From Marinilabiliaceae bacterium (lineage in GTDB: Bacteria > Bacteroidota > Bacteroidia > Bacteroidales > Marinilabiliaceae): a DNA stretch of 9,299 nt. Positions 1 through 7,180 of the stretch are shown one piece after another. The stretch spans positions 1 to 9,299 of the forward strand of contig JALVBA010000157.1 in NCBI GenBank assembly GCA_027010905.1. The letters are read 5' to 3'. Below the pieces are notes generated by a model. It saw only the letters and a program-made list of their open reading frames with translations. It did not search any database and had not been told where the DNA came from. Position 1 is the stretch's first letter. Every line of letters starts with the position of its first letter. The position numbers and the translations under genes are program-made.

Positions 1-2
1 AA

Positions 3-824
3 ATTGTTGAGAAAGAGTACTTCTCCGATAATGTTGTTAAGATTGTGTTAGATGCACCACGTATTGCAAAAGCAAGAAGGGCGGGTCATTTTGTAATTGT
101 GAGGGTAGGTGAGAAAGGGGAGAGGATACCCCTTACTATCGCCTCCTCTTCAGTTAAAGATGGAACTATTACTCTGGTAGTGCAAACTGTGGGTGTATCA
201 TCCGATAAGCTGGTTTCTCTCGAAGTGGGTGATTTTATTACTGATGTTGTGGGGCCGCTTGGTCAAGCAACACACATCGAGAAGGTGGGCACGGTGTTGG
301 CCTGTGGTGGTGGGGTAGGGGTCGCACCTCTTCTTCCTATTGTAGAGGCTTTTAAGGAAGCAGGTAATAGGGTGATTACTATCCTTGCTGCCCGCAGTAA
401 AGAGCTGATTATTTTAGAGGAGCAGATGAGAGAGTTTTCCGATGAGGTTATCATAATGACTGACGATGGCTCGTATGGTACTAAAGGTCTTGTTACCGAT
501 GGTATAAAAAAAGTTATTGAGAGTGAGCAGGTCGACCTCTCGGTTGCTATTGGCCCTGCCATAATGATGAAGTTTGCCGCACTTACAACCAAACAATACA
601 GTGTACCCACACTTGCCAGCCTGAATACTATTATGGTTGATGGCACAGGAATGTGTGGAGCTTGCCGGATTTCTGTTGGTGGCAAAACAAAATTTGTCTG
701 TATCGACGGGCCGGAGTTTGATGCTCATCAGGTTGATTTTGATGAGATGCTGCTACGTCTGAATGGATATAAAGAGGAAGAACATAAAGCTTTTGAAGAG
801 TATACCGCAAAACTGAAAAAATAG
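3..824 (+). CDS. nfnA: NfnA-type small subunit: ferredoxin:NADP+ oxidoreductase / sulfide dehydrogenase beta subunit (5' partial)
   Basis: This is the FAD- and [2Fe-2S]-containing small subunit of a cytoplasmic NfnAB (SudBA-like) flavoprotein. In the family it takes electrons from NADH and passes them to or from the large subunit. The reading frame is open from base 3 and encodes IVEKEYFSDNVVKI before the GTG at 45, so that GTG is internal and only a few N-terminal codons are missing. Counting from the GTG codon, a flavin-binding RIPLT segment lies at 27-31, and a glycine-rich nucleotide-binding GGGVGVAP at 88-95. The cluster motif is D199-x4-C204-x2-C207-x11-C219. Three Cys plus one Asp is the ligand set I recall for NfnA; PyrK, the dihydroorotate dehydrogenase subunit, uses four Cys. 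The stop lies 5 bp before the large-subunit gene, so the two are cotranscribed. PyrK is the main alternative, but the partner gene argues against it. Confidence 0.9.
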   Translation: MVEKEYFSDNVVKIVLDAPRIAKARRAGHFVIVRVGEKGERIPLTIASSSVKDGTITLVVQTVGVSSDKLVSLEVGDFITDVVGPLGQATHIEKVGTVLACGGGVGVAPLLPIVEAFKEAGNRVITILAARSKELIILEEQMREFSDEVIIMTDDGSYGTKGLVTDGIKKVIESEQVDLSVAIGPAIMMKFAALTTKQYSVPTLASLNTIMVDGTGMCGACRISVGGKTKFVCIDGPEFDAHQVDFDEMLLRLNGYKEEEHKAFEEYTAKLKK

Positions 825-829
825 ATCAA

Positions 830-2302
830 ATGTCTGTATCGAAAGAGTATTTAAAAGAAGAACGTAGTCAGGAGTGGAGAGCTGAAATACGTAAGAATAT
901 AAAAAATAAGGATCGTCTGGGGCTTATCCGCATTGCGATGAATGAAGAGGATTCGGATGTGCGAATTAAGTCAGACGTGGAGGTTAACAAAGGGTTGACA
1001 AGTATTCAGGCTGTAGCTGAAGCACACCGATGTATCGACTGTCCTGATCCAACCTGTATCACTGGTTGTCCGGTGGAGATTAACATCCCGAAATTTATTA
1101 AGAAGATTGAAGTGGGAAATTTTGCCGAGGCGGCACAGGTACTGAAAGAGACAAGTACGCTTCCGGCCGTTTGTGGACGTGTCTGTCCTCAGGAGAAGCA
1201 GTGTGAAGAGCGCTGTTTTTATCAGGTGAAGCTGGGCAGAGAAGCTGTTGCAATAGGTCATCTCGAGCGATTTGCAGCCGACTATGAGCGAGAGTCTGGC
1301 GATATGTCTGTGCCTGAAATTGAGGAGGCAAAGGGTATTAAAGTGGCATCTGTAGGCTCAGGCCCTGCAGGTCTGGCTTTTGCCGGCGACATGGCTAAAT
1401 TGGGTTATGACGTTACAGTTTTTGAGGCTCTACACGAAATAGGCGGAGTGCTAAAATATGGTATCCCTGAGTTCAGACTACCCAATGAGATTGTTGATGT
1501 GGAGATTGACGGGCTAAGGAAAATGGGAGTTAAGTTTGAAACGGATTTTATTGTGGGTAAAACAGCCTCTATTGACGATTTGCGTGACGAAGGGTTTAAG
1601 GGCTTCTTTGTTGGCAGTGGTGCCGGACTACCACGATTTATGAATATTCCGGGCGAGAACTACTTAGGGATATTGAGTTCGAATGAATATCTCACGCGTG
1701 TAAACCTCATGAAGGCTGCGGAGCACGACAGTGACACACCTTTGCTTGAAGGTAAAAATGTAGCCGTTATTGGTGGAGGAAACACTGCAATGGATTCCGT
1801 GCGTACTGCCAAACGGCTTGGTGCCGAGCGTGCTATGATAATATACCGACGCTCCATGGAGGAGATGCCGGCGCGTGTAGAGGAGATAAAACATGCACAG
1901 GAGGAGGGTATTGAGTTTCTGAACCTGAATACTCCTGTTGAGTATTTTGCCGATGAAAAGGGGCGGGTTAATAAGATGAGAGTTCAGAAGATGGAGTTGG
2001 GAGAACCAGATGCCAGCGGTCGACGTAGACCTATTCCGTTACAGGGTTCGGAGTATTTTATTAATGTTGATACAGTGATTGTTAGCGTGGGAGTCTCTCC
2101 AAATCCACTAATTCCCGCTGCACTTCCCGAGCTGGAGGTTACACGTTGGGGTACAATAGTTGTAAATGAGGAGACGATGCAGTCTTCAATTCCGGATATT
2201 TTTGCCGGTGGCGATATCGTAAGAGGAGGAGCAACTGTAATCCTTGCTATGGGTGATGGCCGTCAGGCCGCTGCAGGAATGAGTGAGTATTTGATGAAAT
2301 AG
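830..2302 (+). CDS. nfnB: NfnB-type large subunit: NADPH-dependent, glutamate-synthase-small-chain-like oxidoreductase
   Basis: Large subunit (490 aa) of the NfnAB complex, of the GltD-like family. In the family it binds FAD, NADPH and two [4Fe-4S] clusters and couples reduced ferredoxin and NADH to NADP+ reduction by flavin-based electron bifurcation or confurcation. The N-terminal iron-sulfur domain shows C68, C71, C76, C80 and a second set C115, C119, C125, C129. An FAD Rossmann motif GSGPAG is at 176-181, followed by EALHEIGGVLKYGIPEFRLP near 199-218. The NADPH Rossmann motif GGGNTAMD is at 315-322, with YRR at 339-341 as the likely 2'-phosphate contact. The C-terminal FAD motif AGGD is at 459-462. 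The ATG lies 5 bp after the nfnA stop. Such genes are often annotated gltD or gltA, but no glutamate synthase large subunit is adjacent and the partner is NfnA-like, so NfnB fits better. Confidence 0.9.
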   Translation: MSVSKEYLKEERSQEWRAEIRKNIKNKDRLGLIRIAMNEEDSDVRIKSDVEVNKGLTSIQAVAEAHRCIDCPDPTCITGCPVEINIPKFIKKIEVGNFAEAAQVLKETSTLPAVCGRVCPQEKQCEERCFYQVKLGREAVAIGHLERFAADYERESGDMSVPEIEEAKGIKVASVGSGPAGLAFAGDMAKLGYDVTVFEALHEIGGVLKYGIPEFRLPNEIVDVEIDGLRKMGVKFETDFIVGKTASIDDLRDEGFKGFFVGSGAGLPRFMNIPGENYLGILSSNEYLTRVNLMKAAEHDSDTPLLEGKNVAVIGGGNTAMDSVRTAKRLGAERAMIIYRRSMEEMPARVEEIKHAQEEGIEFLNLNTPVEYFADEKGRVNKMRVQKMELGEPDASGRRRPIPLQGSEYFINVDTVIVSVGVSPNPLIPAALPELEVTRWGTIVVNEETMQSSIPDIFAGGDIVRGGATVILAMGDGRQAAAGMSEYLMK

Positions 2303-2627
2303 ATATTATCCATACATAACGATAAAACGTTTGAAATAGTAATATGCCAACCGTCGGTATGGCTACAAGTCACGTTGACGATTTTTCCAATCCAGAACTT
2401 CGATTCGTCAAATGAAGAACAGCTTAACGCTCGAATGTTCTACGAACGATCGTTTTATCGGTCGGGACATTCAATCGTCAAAGGAGGTTTCCTGACTCCC
2501 TTTCCCTCTCTCAAGATGGAGAGAGGGAAGTTGATAGGTTGGGTGGTAATTGTTACATTCATACCACGGATGCCCTGTTGCCATTCACTTTTATTTTCGT
2601 TGGGGGCACTATGTTTGTATATGCTTT
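2303..2627. other. Convergent intergenic gap with inverted repeats, no credible gene
   Basis: This 325-bp stretch lies between the 3' ends of nfnB (plus) and the flotillin gene (minus). The plus frame open from 2375 has only a TTG start, runs into the flotillin gene and has no recognisable motif, so I leave it out. The gap holds a perfect 11-bp hairpin (2502-2529). It also has a 10-bp inverted repeat, cgataaaacg at 2320-2329 and cgttttatcg at 2451-2460, and an 8-bp inverted pair, ttgacgat at 2375-2382 and atcgtcaa at 2474-2481. The motif at 2354-2371 recurs, inverted, in the other convergent gap near 7203-7220 (16 of 18 bases). This looks like decayed dispersed repeats. No hairpin followed by a T run, which would make a standard terminator, was seen on either strand. 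Confidence 0.6.
2502..2529. repeat. Perfect 11-bp stem-loop, pyrimidine/purine arms
   Basis: The left arm ttccctctctc (2502-2512) pairs perfectly with gagagagggaa (2519-2529) around a 6-nt loop. A G-T pair could extend it by one. There is no T run after it on the plus strand nor on the minus strand, so it is not a canonical intrinsic terminator, though it could still stabilise 3' ends of the two converging transcripts. A related but imperfect hairpin of the same sequence type lies at 6874-6895. Confidence 0.75.
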
Positions 2628-4064
2628 CTATTTTTCGTCACCGCTCTTTTTCTTCTTACTACCTACTTCTGTTTCAATTTCAGGTTTTTCAACCTTTTCA
2701 CCTTTCAGATAGTTTGGTAGTTGCATTCCGGCCATGTTAAACATCTCCTGCAGAGGAGGAACAGCTTTGTACATTCCTGAGATAAAGTTAGAGGTAGAGG
2801 TTTTACCATCTTTGCCGGTACCATTCTCCCAAACGGTAACTTTATCAATTTTAATATTCTTAATTGCCTCGGCCTGTGTTTTAACCAACTCAGGCAGCTT
2901 GTCGGCAACCAGCAACAGTACGGCATCTTTTGCATCGTCACCGGCTGCTTTAACAATCTGCTCCAGACCTTGTGCCTGCTTGGTTAGTATCTCAAACATA
3001 CCTTTCGCTTCAGCCTCTTTTTTCACAAAGATAGCATCAGCCTCACCCTTGGCAATTCGTCTTATCTGTTCAGCTTCAGCCTCTGCGTCAATCTCAATTT
3101 TCTTTTTGTCAATCTGAGCCGGAACAATTATATCAGCTCCCTGCTCGGCCTCTTTGCGTTGAGCACGGGCATTCTCAGCAAGTTTCTCTGCGGCATACGC
3201 CTCTTCCAGTGCTTTTGCAGCCTGTACCTTCTCCGATGCATTAGCAACTCTTTCGGCTTCCGCCTCACGGGCTCTTCTGTCGGCATTTGAGTTGGCAACT
3301 TGTACTTTGGCAGTATTCTCACCTTCTACTGCTTTTGCATTTGCAGCAGCTACCTGCACTCTCTGATCCTGTACCGCTTTAGCCTGACCAATTGCTCCAT
3401 CTCTATCCTTTTGAGAAACCGAAATAATGGCATCATTAATTGCTTTCGCAGCAGCCTCTTTTCCTAAAGCTTCAATATAACCTGACTCATCGTGTATATC
3501 GGTAATGTTTACGTTAATTAACTTTAAACCTACTTTTTTCAGTTCGATTTCAACACTATGAGTAATGTGAGACAAGAACTTATCCCTGTCGGTATTAATC
3601 TCTTCAATATCCATTGATGCAACAACCAGACGCAGCTGACCAAAAATTATCTCCTGAGCTAAGTCCTGCACCGAATCTAACGACAGACCTAACAGACGCT
3701 CGGCCGCATTCTGCATTACACTCGGCTCAGTAGATATACCGATTGTAAAGCGTGAAGGAACATTCACACGGATATTTTGCTTACTAAGTGCATTAATCAG
3801 ATTAACCTCAATAGATATTGGAGTCAGATCTAAAAAGGCATAATCTTGAATGATAGGCCAGATAAAAGCGGCACCACCATGCACACACTTGGCAGACTCC
3901 TGCCCACCTGTTTTTCCATATACCACCAGAATCTTATCCGAGGGACAGCGTTTATATCTTCTGAACATAGAGAAGATAAAGACAACAATAATTAGAACAA
4001 CGGCAGCTACCAGCATAACGCCTGATGAGGCTGCCTGAGATTGAAAGAGAATAGAATTAATCAT
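2628..4064 (-). CDS. floT: Flotillin family protein (FloT/YuaG-like SPFH scaffold)
   Basis: A 478-residue flotillin, a membrane scaffold that in other bacteria oligomerises and organises functional membrane microdomains. One hydrophobic N-terminal segment (about 14-34) is followed by basic residues FRRYKR, fitting a membrane anchor with the bulk of the protein cytoplasmic. The SPFH domain covers about 38-215 (PSDKILVVYG at 41-50, VPSRFTIGIS at 102-111). A long Ala/Glu/Lys-rich coiled-coil region with the EA-repeat character of flotillins covers about 215-355 (for example DAEAEAEQ at 326-333). A C-terminal domain follows, ending in a Lys-rich tail. The ATG lies 20 bp after the nfeD stop, so the two form a dicistron in the yuaF-yuaG order. 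The length suits full-length flotillins. An HflK/HflC or stomatin-type SPFH protein is less likely given the long coiled coil. The symbol is by analogy. Confidence 0.9.
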   Translation of the reverse strand: MINSILFQSQAASSGVMLVAAVVLIIVVFIFSMFRRYKRCPSDKILVVYGKTGGQESAKCVHGGAAFIWPIIQDYAFLDLTPISIEVNLINALSKQNIRVNVPSRFTIGISTEPSVMQNAAERLLGLSLDSVQDLAQEIIFGQLRLVVASMDIEEINTDRDKFLSHITHSVEIELKKVGLKLINVNITDIHDESGYIEALGKEAAAKAINDAIISVSQKDRDGAIGQAKAVQDQRVQVAAANAKAVEGENTAKVQVANSNADRRAREAEAERVANASEKVQAAKALEEAYAAEKLAENARAQRKEAEQGADIIVPAQIDKKKIEIDAEAEAEQIRRIAKGEADAIFVKKEAEAKGMFEILTKQAQGLEQIVKAAGDDAKDAVLLLVADKLPELVKTQAEAIKNIKIDKVTVWENGTGKDGKTSTSNFISGMYKAVPPLQEMFNMAGMQLPNYLKGEKVEKPEIETEVGSKKKKSGDEK

Positions 4065-4084
4065 TTTTATTTGGTTTATTAATG

Positions 4085-4663
4085 TTAGTTGGATAATTCT
4101 TCAACCAGAAGGAGCTCCTCGCTCACCACTTCCAGAACCTTTATAATTGTGTTTGTACCTAATTCCTCATTGTCGTCGGTGATGGCTTCCAGCTCACGCA
4201 AACTGCCCTGTACCTTAATCTGAATTTTCCCAATCTCCGAACGGTTGGCTCCAATCGGGAGGTATACCTCTCCAACAACTCCAATGGCATTTTTTATTCT
4301 CAGAGTACCCGATTCCGCCATCTTACCCATCCAGAGAAATAGCAGTGAGGTAATAACCATCATAAGTAATCCGGCAATAACAGAGACAATGATTGTAACT
4401 GTGGATGATAGTTGATTGTCGACACAAACAATTCCTGTCCATCCGAAAATTGTAAAGAAAGCGATCACATTTTTAAATGTGAAAAACTGAAATCCCACTC
4501 CACCATCATCACCATTCAGGTCTGAGAGGTCTGCTTCCATGTCGGTATCGCCGCCCCCAATAAAAGTAAGGGCAAAAATCACTACAAAAATAACAGAGCC
4601 AAGTATTGCAATTATCCAATAGGTCTGCTCAAGGGACGACATCCCTTCGAAGAAATTATTCAT
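4085..4663 (-). CDS. NfeD-like membrane protein with C-terminal OB-fold (YuaF-like)
   Basis: A 192-residue protein of the short, protease-less NfeD class that typically accompanies flotillins; the Bacillus example is YuaF beside YuaG/FloT. Hydrophobic segments lie at about 15-36, 65-81 and 87-113, giving three probable membrane helices. An acidic loop (GGGDTDMEADLSDLNGDDGG, 36-55) separates the first two. The C-terminal part, about 120-190, has the alternating strand pattern and the GVVGEVYLPIGA segment (128-139) expected of an NfeD OB-fold. It is the first gene of the dicistron, and its promoter should lie in the divergent region above 4663. The sequence recognition is by pattern, and the flotillin neighbour strongly supports it. 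In known pairs the NfeD partner sits in the same membrane complex as the flotillin; that it does so here is inference. Confidence 0.85.
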   Translation of the reverse strand: MNNFFEGMSSLEQTYWIIAILGSVIFVVIFALTFIGGGDTDMEADLSDLNGDDGGVGFQFFTFKNVIAFFTIFGWTGIVCVDNQLSSTVTIIVSVIAGLLMMVITSLLFLWMGKMAESGTLRIKNAIGVVGEVYLPIGANRSEIGKIQIKVQGSLRELEAITDDNEELGTNTIIKVLEVVSEELLLVEELSN

Positions 4664-5111
4664 AATTTTAAATTTTTGTCAGGTTAAATTATTAAAAATT
4701 CACAAATACAGCCTAATACAAAGATGTATGTTTTAAATGAAAAGCCAATAATAAATCACACTTTTTTTCTCCAATATATTATACACTGCGAAATCTTGCA
4801 AACAAATCAAGGAAAGGTGAGGTTTATGACATATGAAGGAACAATGAATGTTCAACGGTTTATTGTTTTTTTGAAACGGTTAATAAGGTGATCAACAAGG
4901 AAAATATATTTGATATTAGATAACTTTAAAATCATATTATTTAGCCGCCAGATTAATAAGATAGGATAGATATTATTTGTATTTTTGTGCTATATAAATT
5001 GTAATGCAAAATTGGAAAACGGAATTAAGGGACACAAAAAGTATTATGAATTTGTGATATCTATAAATTTTCTATCCCTAAATAGAATATAGCCAATAAA
5101 TCTATAATATT
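4664..5111. promoter_or_regulatory. A/T-rich divergent intergenic region between nfeD-flotillin and araB
   Basis: This 448-bp region must hold the promoters for both divergent transcripts. On the plus strand tatatttg (4905-4912) matches the Bacteroidetes -7 consensus TAnnTTTG, but no TTTG lies at the usual distance upstream, so the call is weak. Other partial matches lie near 4976-5001 and 5064-5071. A direct repeat aacggtt occurs at 4854-4860 and 4875-4881, 21 bp apart (about two helical turns), which could be a tandem regulator site. A 21-codon open frame (4826-4891) follows a purine-rich stretch ggaaaggtgagg. Neither promoter can be placed with confidence from sequence alone. Confidence 0.45.
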
Positions 5112-6785
5112 ATGGAGGATAGATTAGCACTTGGAATTGATTTTGGCTCATCTTCGGTAAGGGTACTTACTCTGGAGGTTGAGAGTGGCCAGGTTCTTAA
5201 CACTGTTGAACAGGCATACATAGGAGGAGTTAACGGTGTGTATATTTCAGAGAAAGAGAGTCTGCTGGCACGTCAAAGCCCGATGGACTATATTAAATCG
5301 TTGGAGATAGCTCTTGGGAAGAGTAAGAAAGAGAATGAAGCTTCCGGTATCAGCATGGCATCAATTGCAGGTATTGGGGTAGATGCCACCGGCTCAACGC
5401 CCATTCCGGTTACGCAGGATATGACTCCTCTGGCTGAACTTGATGAATTTAAGGATAATCTGAATGCCTACTCCTGGATGTGGAAAGACCATACAGGCTA
5501 CAAGGAGGCTGAGGAGCTTACGAAAATTATAGGGCAGATTCGTCCACAATATCTTGGTACTATTGGGGGTATATACTCTTCAGAGTGGTACTGGGCGAAA
5601 GTGTGGCACTGCCTGAATGTCGATAAGGCGGTGTTTGATGCTGCATACACATGGATTGAGTTTAGCGATTTTATCCCTGCTCTGCTCACCGGCGTTAAGG
5701 ATACTAGAAGTGTAAAACGGAATATTTGTGCCGCCGGGCATAAAGGGCTTTACAGCAGCAGGTGGGGCGGATTCCCCGACAAGGAGTTTCTCAGTGAGCT
5801 GAACCCTGACCTGACTCGTATTGCCGATACTCTGCCTGAAGAGGCACGGTCTATTGAAGATACAATGGGCAGTTTGTCGGGTGAGTGGGCTAATAAGTTT
5901 GGTCTGACTGCCGGCATTCCTGTTGCGATGGGTGTCCTGGATGCCCATGCAGGAGCAATAGGTTCAGGTATTAAGGATGGCAGTCTGGTGAAGATTATTG
6001 GCACATCAACATGCGACTTGGTACTTGGCGAAATAGATATGAAAAATCCGGATATTAAGGGTGTGGCTGGTGTTGCTGCTCACTCTGTGTTACCGGGATT
6101 CTATGGTATTGAAGCCGGACAAAGTGCTGTGGGTGATATCCTGAACTGGTATATCGCCAATGTTCTGGACAATAACAAAACACACACGGAGCTTACAGAT
6201 AAAGCATCGGAACTGAAGCCCGGACAGACAGGGTTACTGGCTCTCGACTGGAATAATGGTAACCGCTCAGTTTTGATGGATCCTATGTTAACCGGACTTA
6301 TTCTTGGTCAGACACTCCAGACAAAAGATTTTGAAATCTACCGTGCACTAATTGAGGCAACCGCTTTTGGTGCTTTGAGAATAATTGAGGAGTTGGAGAG
6401 TCAGGATGTGATAATCGACGATGTAGTTAATTGTGGTGGTATCGCTCAAAAGAATGGGCTGTTTATGCAGATATATGCCGATGTGATTAACAAACCAATG
6501 AAGGTAGCTGCCATTGATGAGACGGTAGCTCTCGGTGCTGCTTTGATGGGTGCACATGCGGCATGCAAAGCTTATGGGAGTGAGGTAACCTACAATGAGC
6601 TTCAGGACAGAAGCTGTACCCTGAAAGATAGAATCTACACACCCGATGCCAATGCAGCTAAAGTGTATCGCGAGATATATGAAAAATACAAACTGCTCCA
6701 CGACTCATTTGGTGTTAAAGGAACTAAAGTGCAGTTGTCAGAAATAATGAAGGATTTGATTGATATTAAAAATGGGGTTGCCTGA
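5112..6785 (+). CDS. araB: Ribulokinase
   Basis: Phosphorylates L-ribulose (and probably related ribuloses) with ATP to give L-ribulose 5-phosphate, the second step of L-arabinose catabolism, in the cytoplasm. This is an FGGY-family kinase of 557 aa, normal for AraB and longer than typical xylulokinases. Motifs seen: phosphate-binding DFGSSSVR (10-17), GVDATGSTP (89-97), WKDHT (124-128), GGIYSSEW (152-159), probable catalytic base D277 in GVLDAHAGA, IGTSTCD (296-302), EAGQSAVGD (334-342) and the C-terminal nucleotide-binding CGGIAQKN (441-448). The WKDHT, IYSSEW and GTSTCD blocks align by eye with E. coli AraB and separate it from XylB and GlpK. The ATG at 5112 puts the first phosphate-binding motif near the N-terminus, as expected. 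It stands alone: no araA, araD, transporter or AraR lies in the window, and the next gene is convergent. It should be regulated by arabinose through the upstream region, but no operator is recognised. Confidence 0.92.
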   Translation: MEDRLALGIDFGSSSVRVLTLEVESGQVLNTVEQAYIGGVNGVYISEKESLLARQSPMDYIKSLEIALGKSKKENEASGISMASIAGIGVDATGSTPIPVTQDMTPLAELDEFKDNLNAYSWMWKDHTGYKEAEELTKIIGQIRPQYLGTIGGIYSSEWYWAKVWHCLNVDKAVFDAAYTWIEFSDFIPALLTGVKDTRSVKRNICAAGHKGLYSSRWGGFPDKEFLSELNPDLTRIADTLPEEARSIEDTMGSLSGEWANKFGLTAGIPVAMGVLDAHAGAIGSGIKDGSLVKIIGTSTCDLVLGEIDMKNPDIKGVAGVAAHSVLPGFYGIEAGQSAVGDILNWYIANVLDNNKTHTELTDKASELKPGQTGLLALDWNNGNRSVLMDPMLTGLILGQTLQTKDFEIYRALIEATAFGALRIIEELESQDVIIDDVVNCGGIAQKNGLFMQIYADVINKPMKVAAIDETVALGAALMGAHAACKAYGSEVTYNELQDRSCTLKDRIYTPDANAAKVYREIYEKYKLLHDSFGVKGTKVQLSEIMKDLIDIKNGVA

Positions 6786-6829
6786 TTTCTGATAACCGGT
6801 AGTTAAGGTCTTACTGGGAGTGGTCTGAA

Positions 6830-6860
6830 TGAGGCTGAAGCCCAACAATAAGCAGCCTCA
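6830..6860. repeat. 8-bp perfect stem-loop downstream of araB
   Basis: The arms tgaggctg (6830-6837) and cagcctca (6853-6860) are exact reverse complements around a 15-nt loop, starting 45 bases after the araB stop codon. It could help end or protect the araB transcript, but no T run follows, so it is not called as an intrinsic terminator. Confidence 0.6.
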
Positions 6861-6873
6861 ATCTAACAACTCC

Positions 6874-6895
6874 CCTCTCTCCAAGTGGAGTGAGG
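6874..6895. repeat. Stem-loop related to the 2502-2529 hairpin
   Basis: The arms cctctctcc (6874-6882) and ggagtgagg (6887-6895) pair with one T-T mismatch around the loop aagt. Aligned by eye with 2502-2529, both share a cccctctctc / tggag-gagg layout. They look like diverged copies of one hairpin type placed in the two convergent gaps. Confidence 0.5.
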
Positions 6896-6981
6896 AAAAC
6901 TTCGGGATAATGTCGCGCCAACAGTGACGAACAAAGGTTTTACATCGGTATCCAGTCGGCAATCACCGTGTTCCAATTGTT

Positions 6982-7038
6982 CAACCCCTTCAGGGTTGGG
7001 GGTTTGTGTTACGATTTTTACCACGGGTTGCACCGTGG
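6982..7038. repeat. Pair of REP-like palindromes
   Basis: Two short palindromes lie in tandem. The first is caaccc (6982-6987) with gggttg (6993-6998). The second is ccacgg (7021-7026) with ccgtgg (7033-7038) around the loop gttgca. A weaker accc/gggt pair follows at 7052-7064. Tandem palindromes of this sort suggest a REP-like extragenic repeat. Confidence 0.5.
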
Positions 7039-7180
7039 CTATTCACATTTGACCCCGTCTGGGTTAGGAATAAACCAGACAGCTGGCTGAAAGCCTAGTT
7101 TATTTTAGCCCAATGGCAGAGCGAAGCTACGTCTTGGGTAATTGATAGGTTATTCGTATTTTGGAGATTTACAAACGCCC

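Noticed and set aside
45..824. GTG at 45 as the start of the NfnA gene
   Set aside because: The frame is open to the window edge, and the upstream codons encode the expected NfnA N-terminus (IVEKEYFSDNVVKI), so the true start lies just outside.
2502..2529. Intrinsic terminator for nfnB or flotillin
   Set aside because: The stem is perfect, but neither strand has a T run after it; kept as a repeat only.
2375..2740. Plus-strand frame of 121 codons in the nfnB/flotillin gap
   Set aside because: It runs antisense into the flotillin 3' end, starts with TTG, is rich in repeat sequence, and shows no domain or family resemblance.
2734..3117. Plus-strand frame of 127 codons antisense to flotillin
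   Set aside because: It is a shadow of the Ala/Glu-rich coiled-coil coding sequence. The Ser/Ala-rich translation is what such a shadow gives.
4905..4912. Definite promoter for araB (tatatttg)
   Set aside because: It matches the -7 consensus, but no -33 TTTG lies at the right distance, and such strings are common in A/T-rich DNA.
5112..6785. Xylulokinase or glycerol kinase
   Set aside because: Length and the WKDHT, GGIYSSEW and GTSTCD blocks are those of ribulokinase.
6982..7064. CRISPR repeats
   Set aside because: The palindromes differ from each other and have no regular spacing or spacers, and no cas gene is present.
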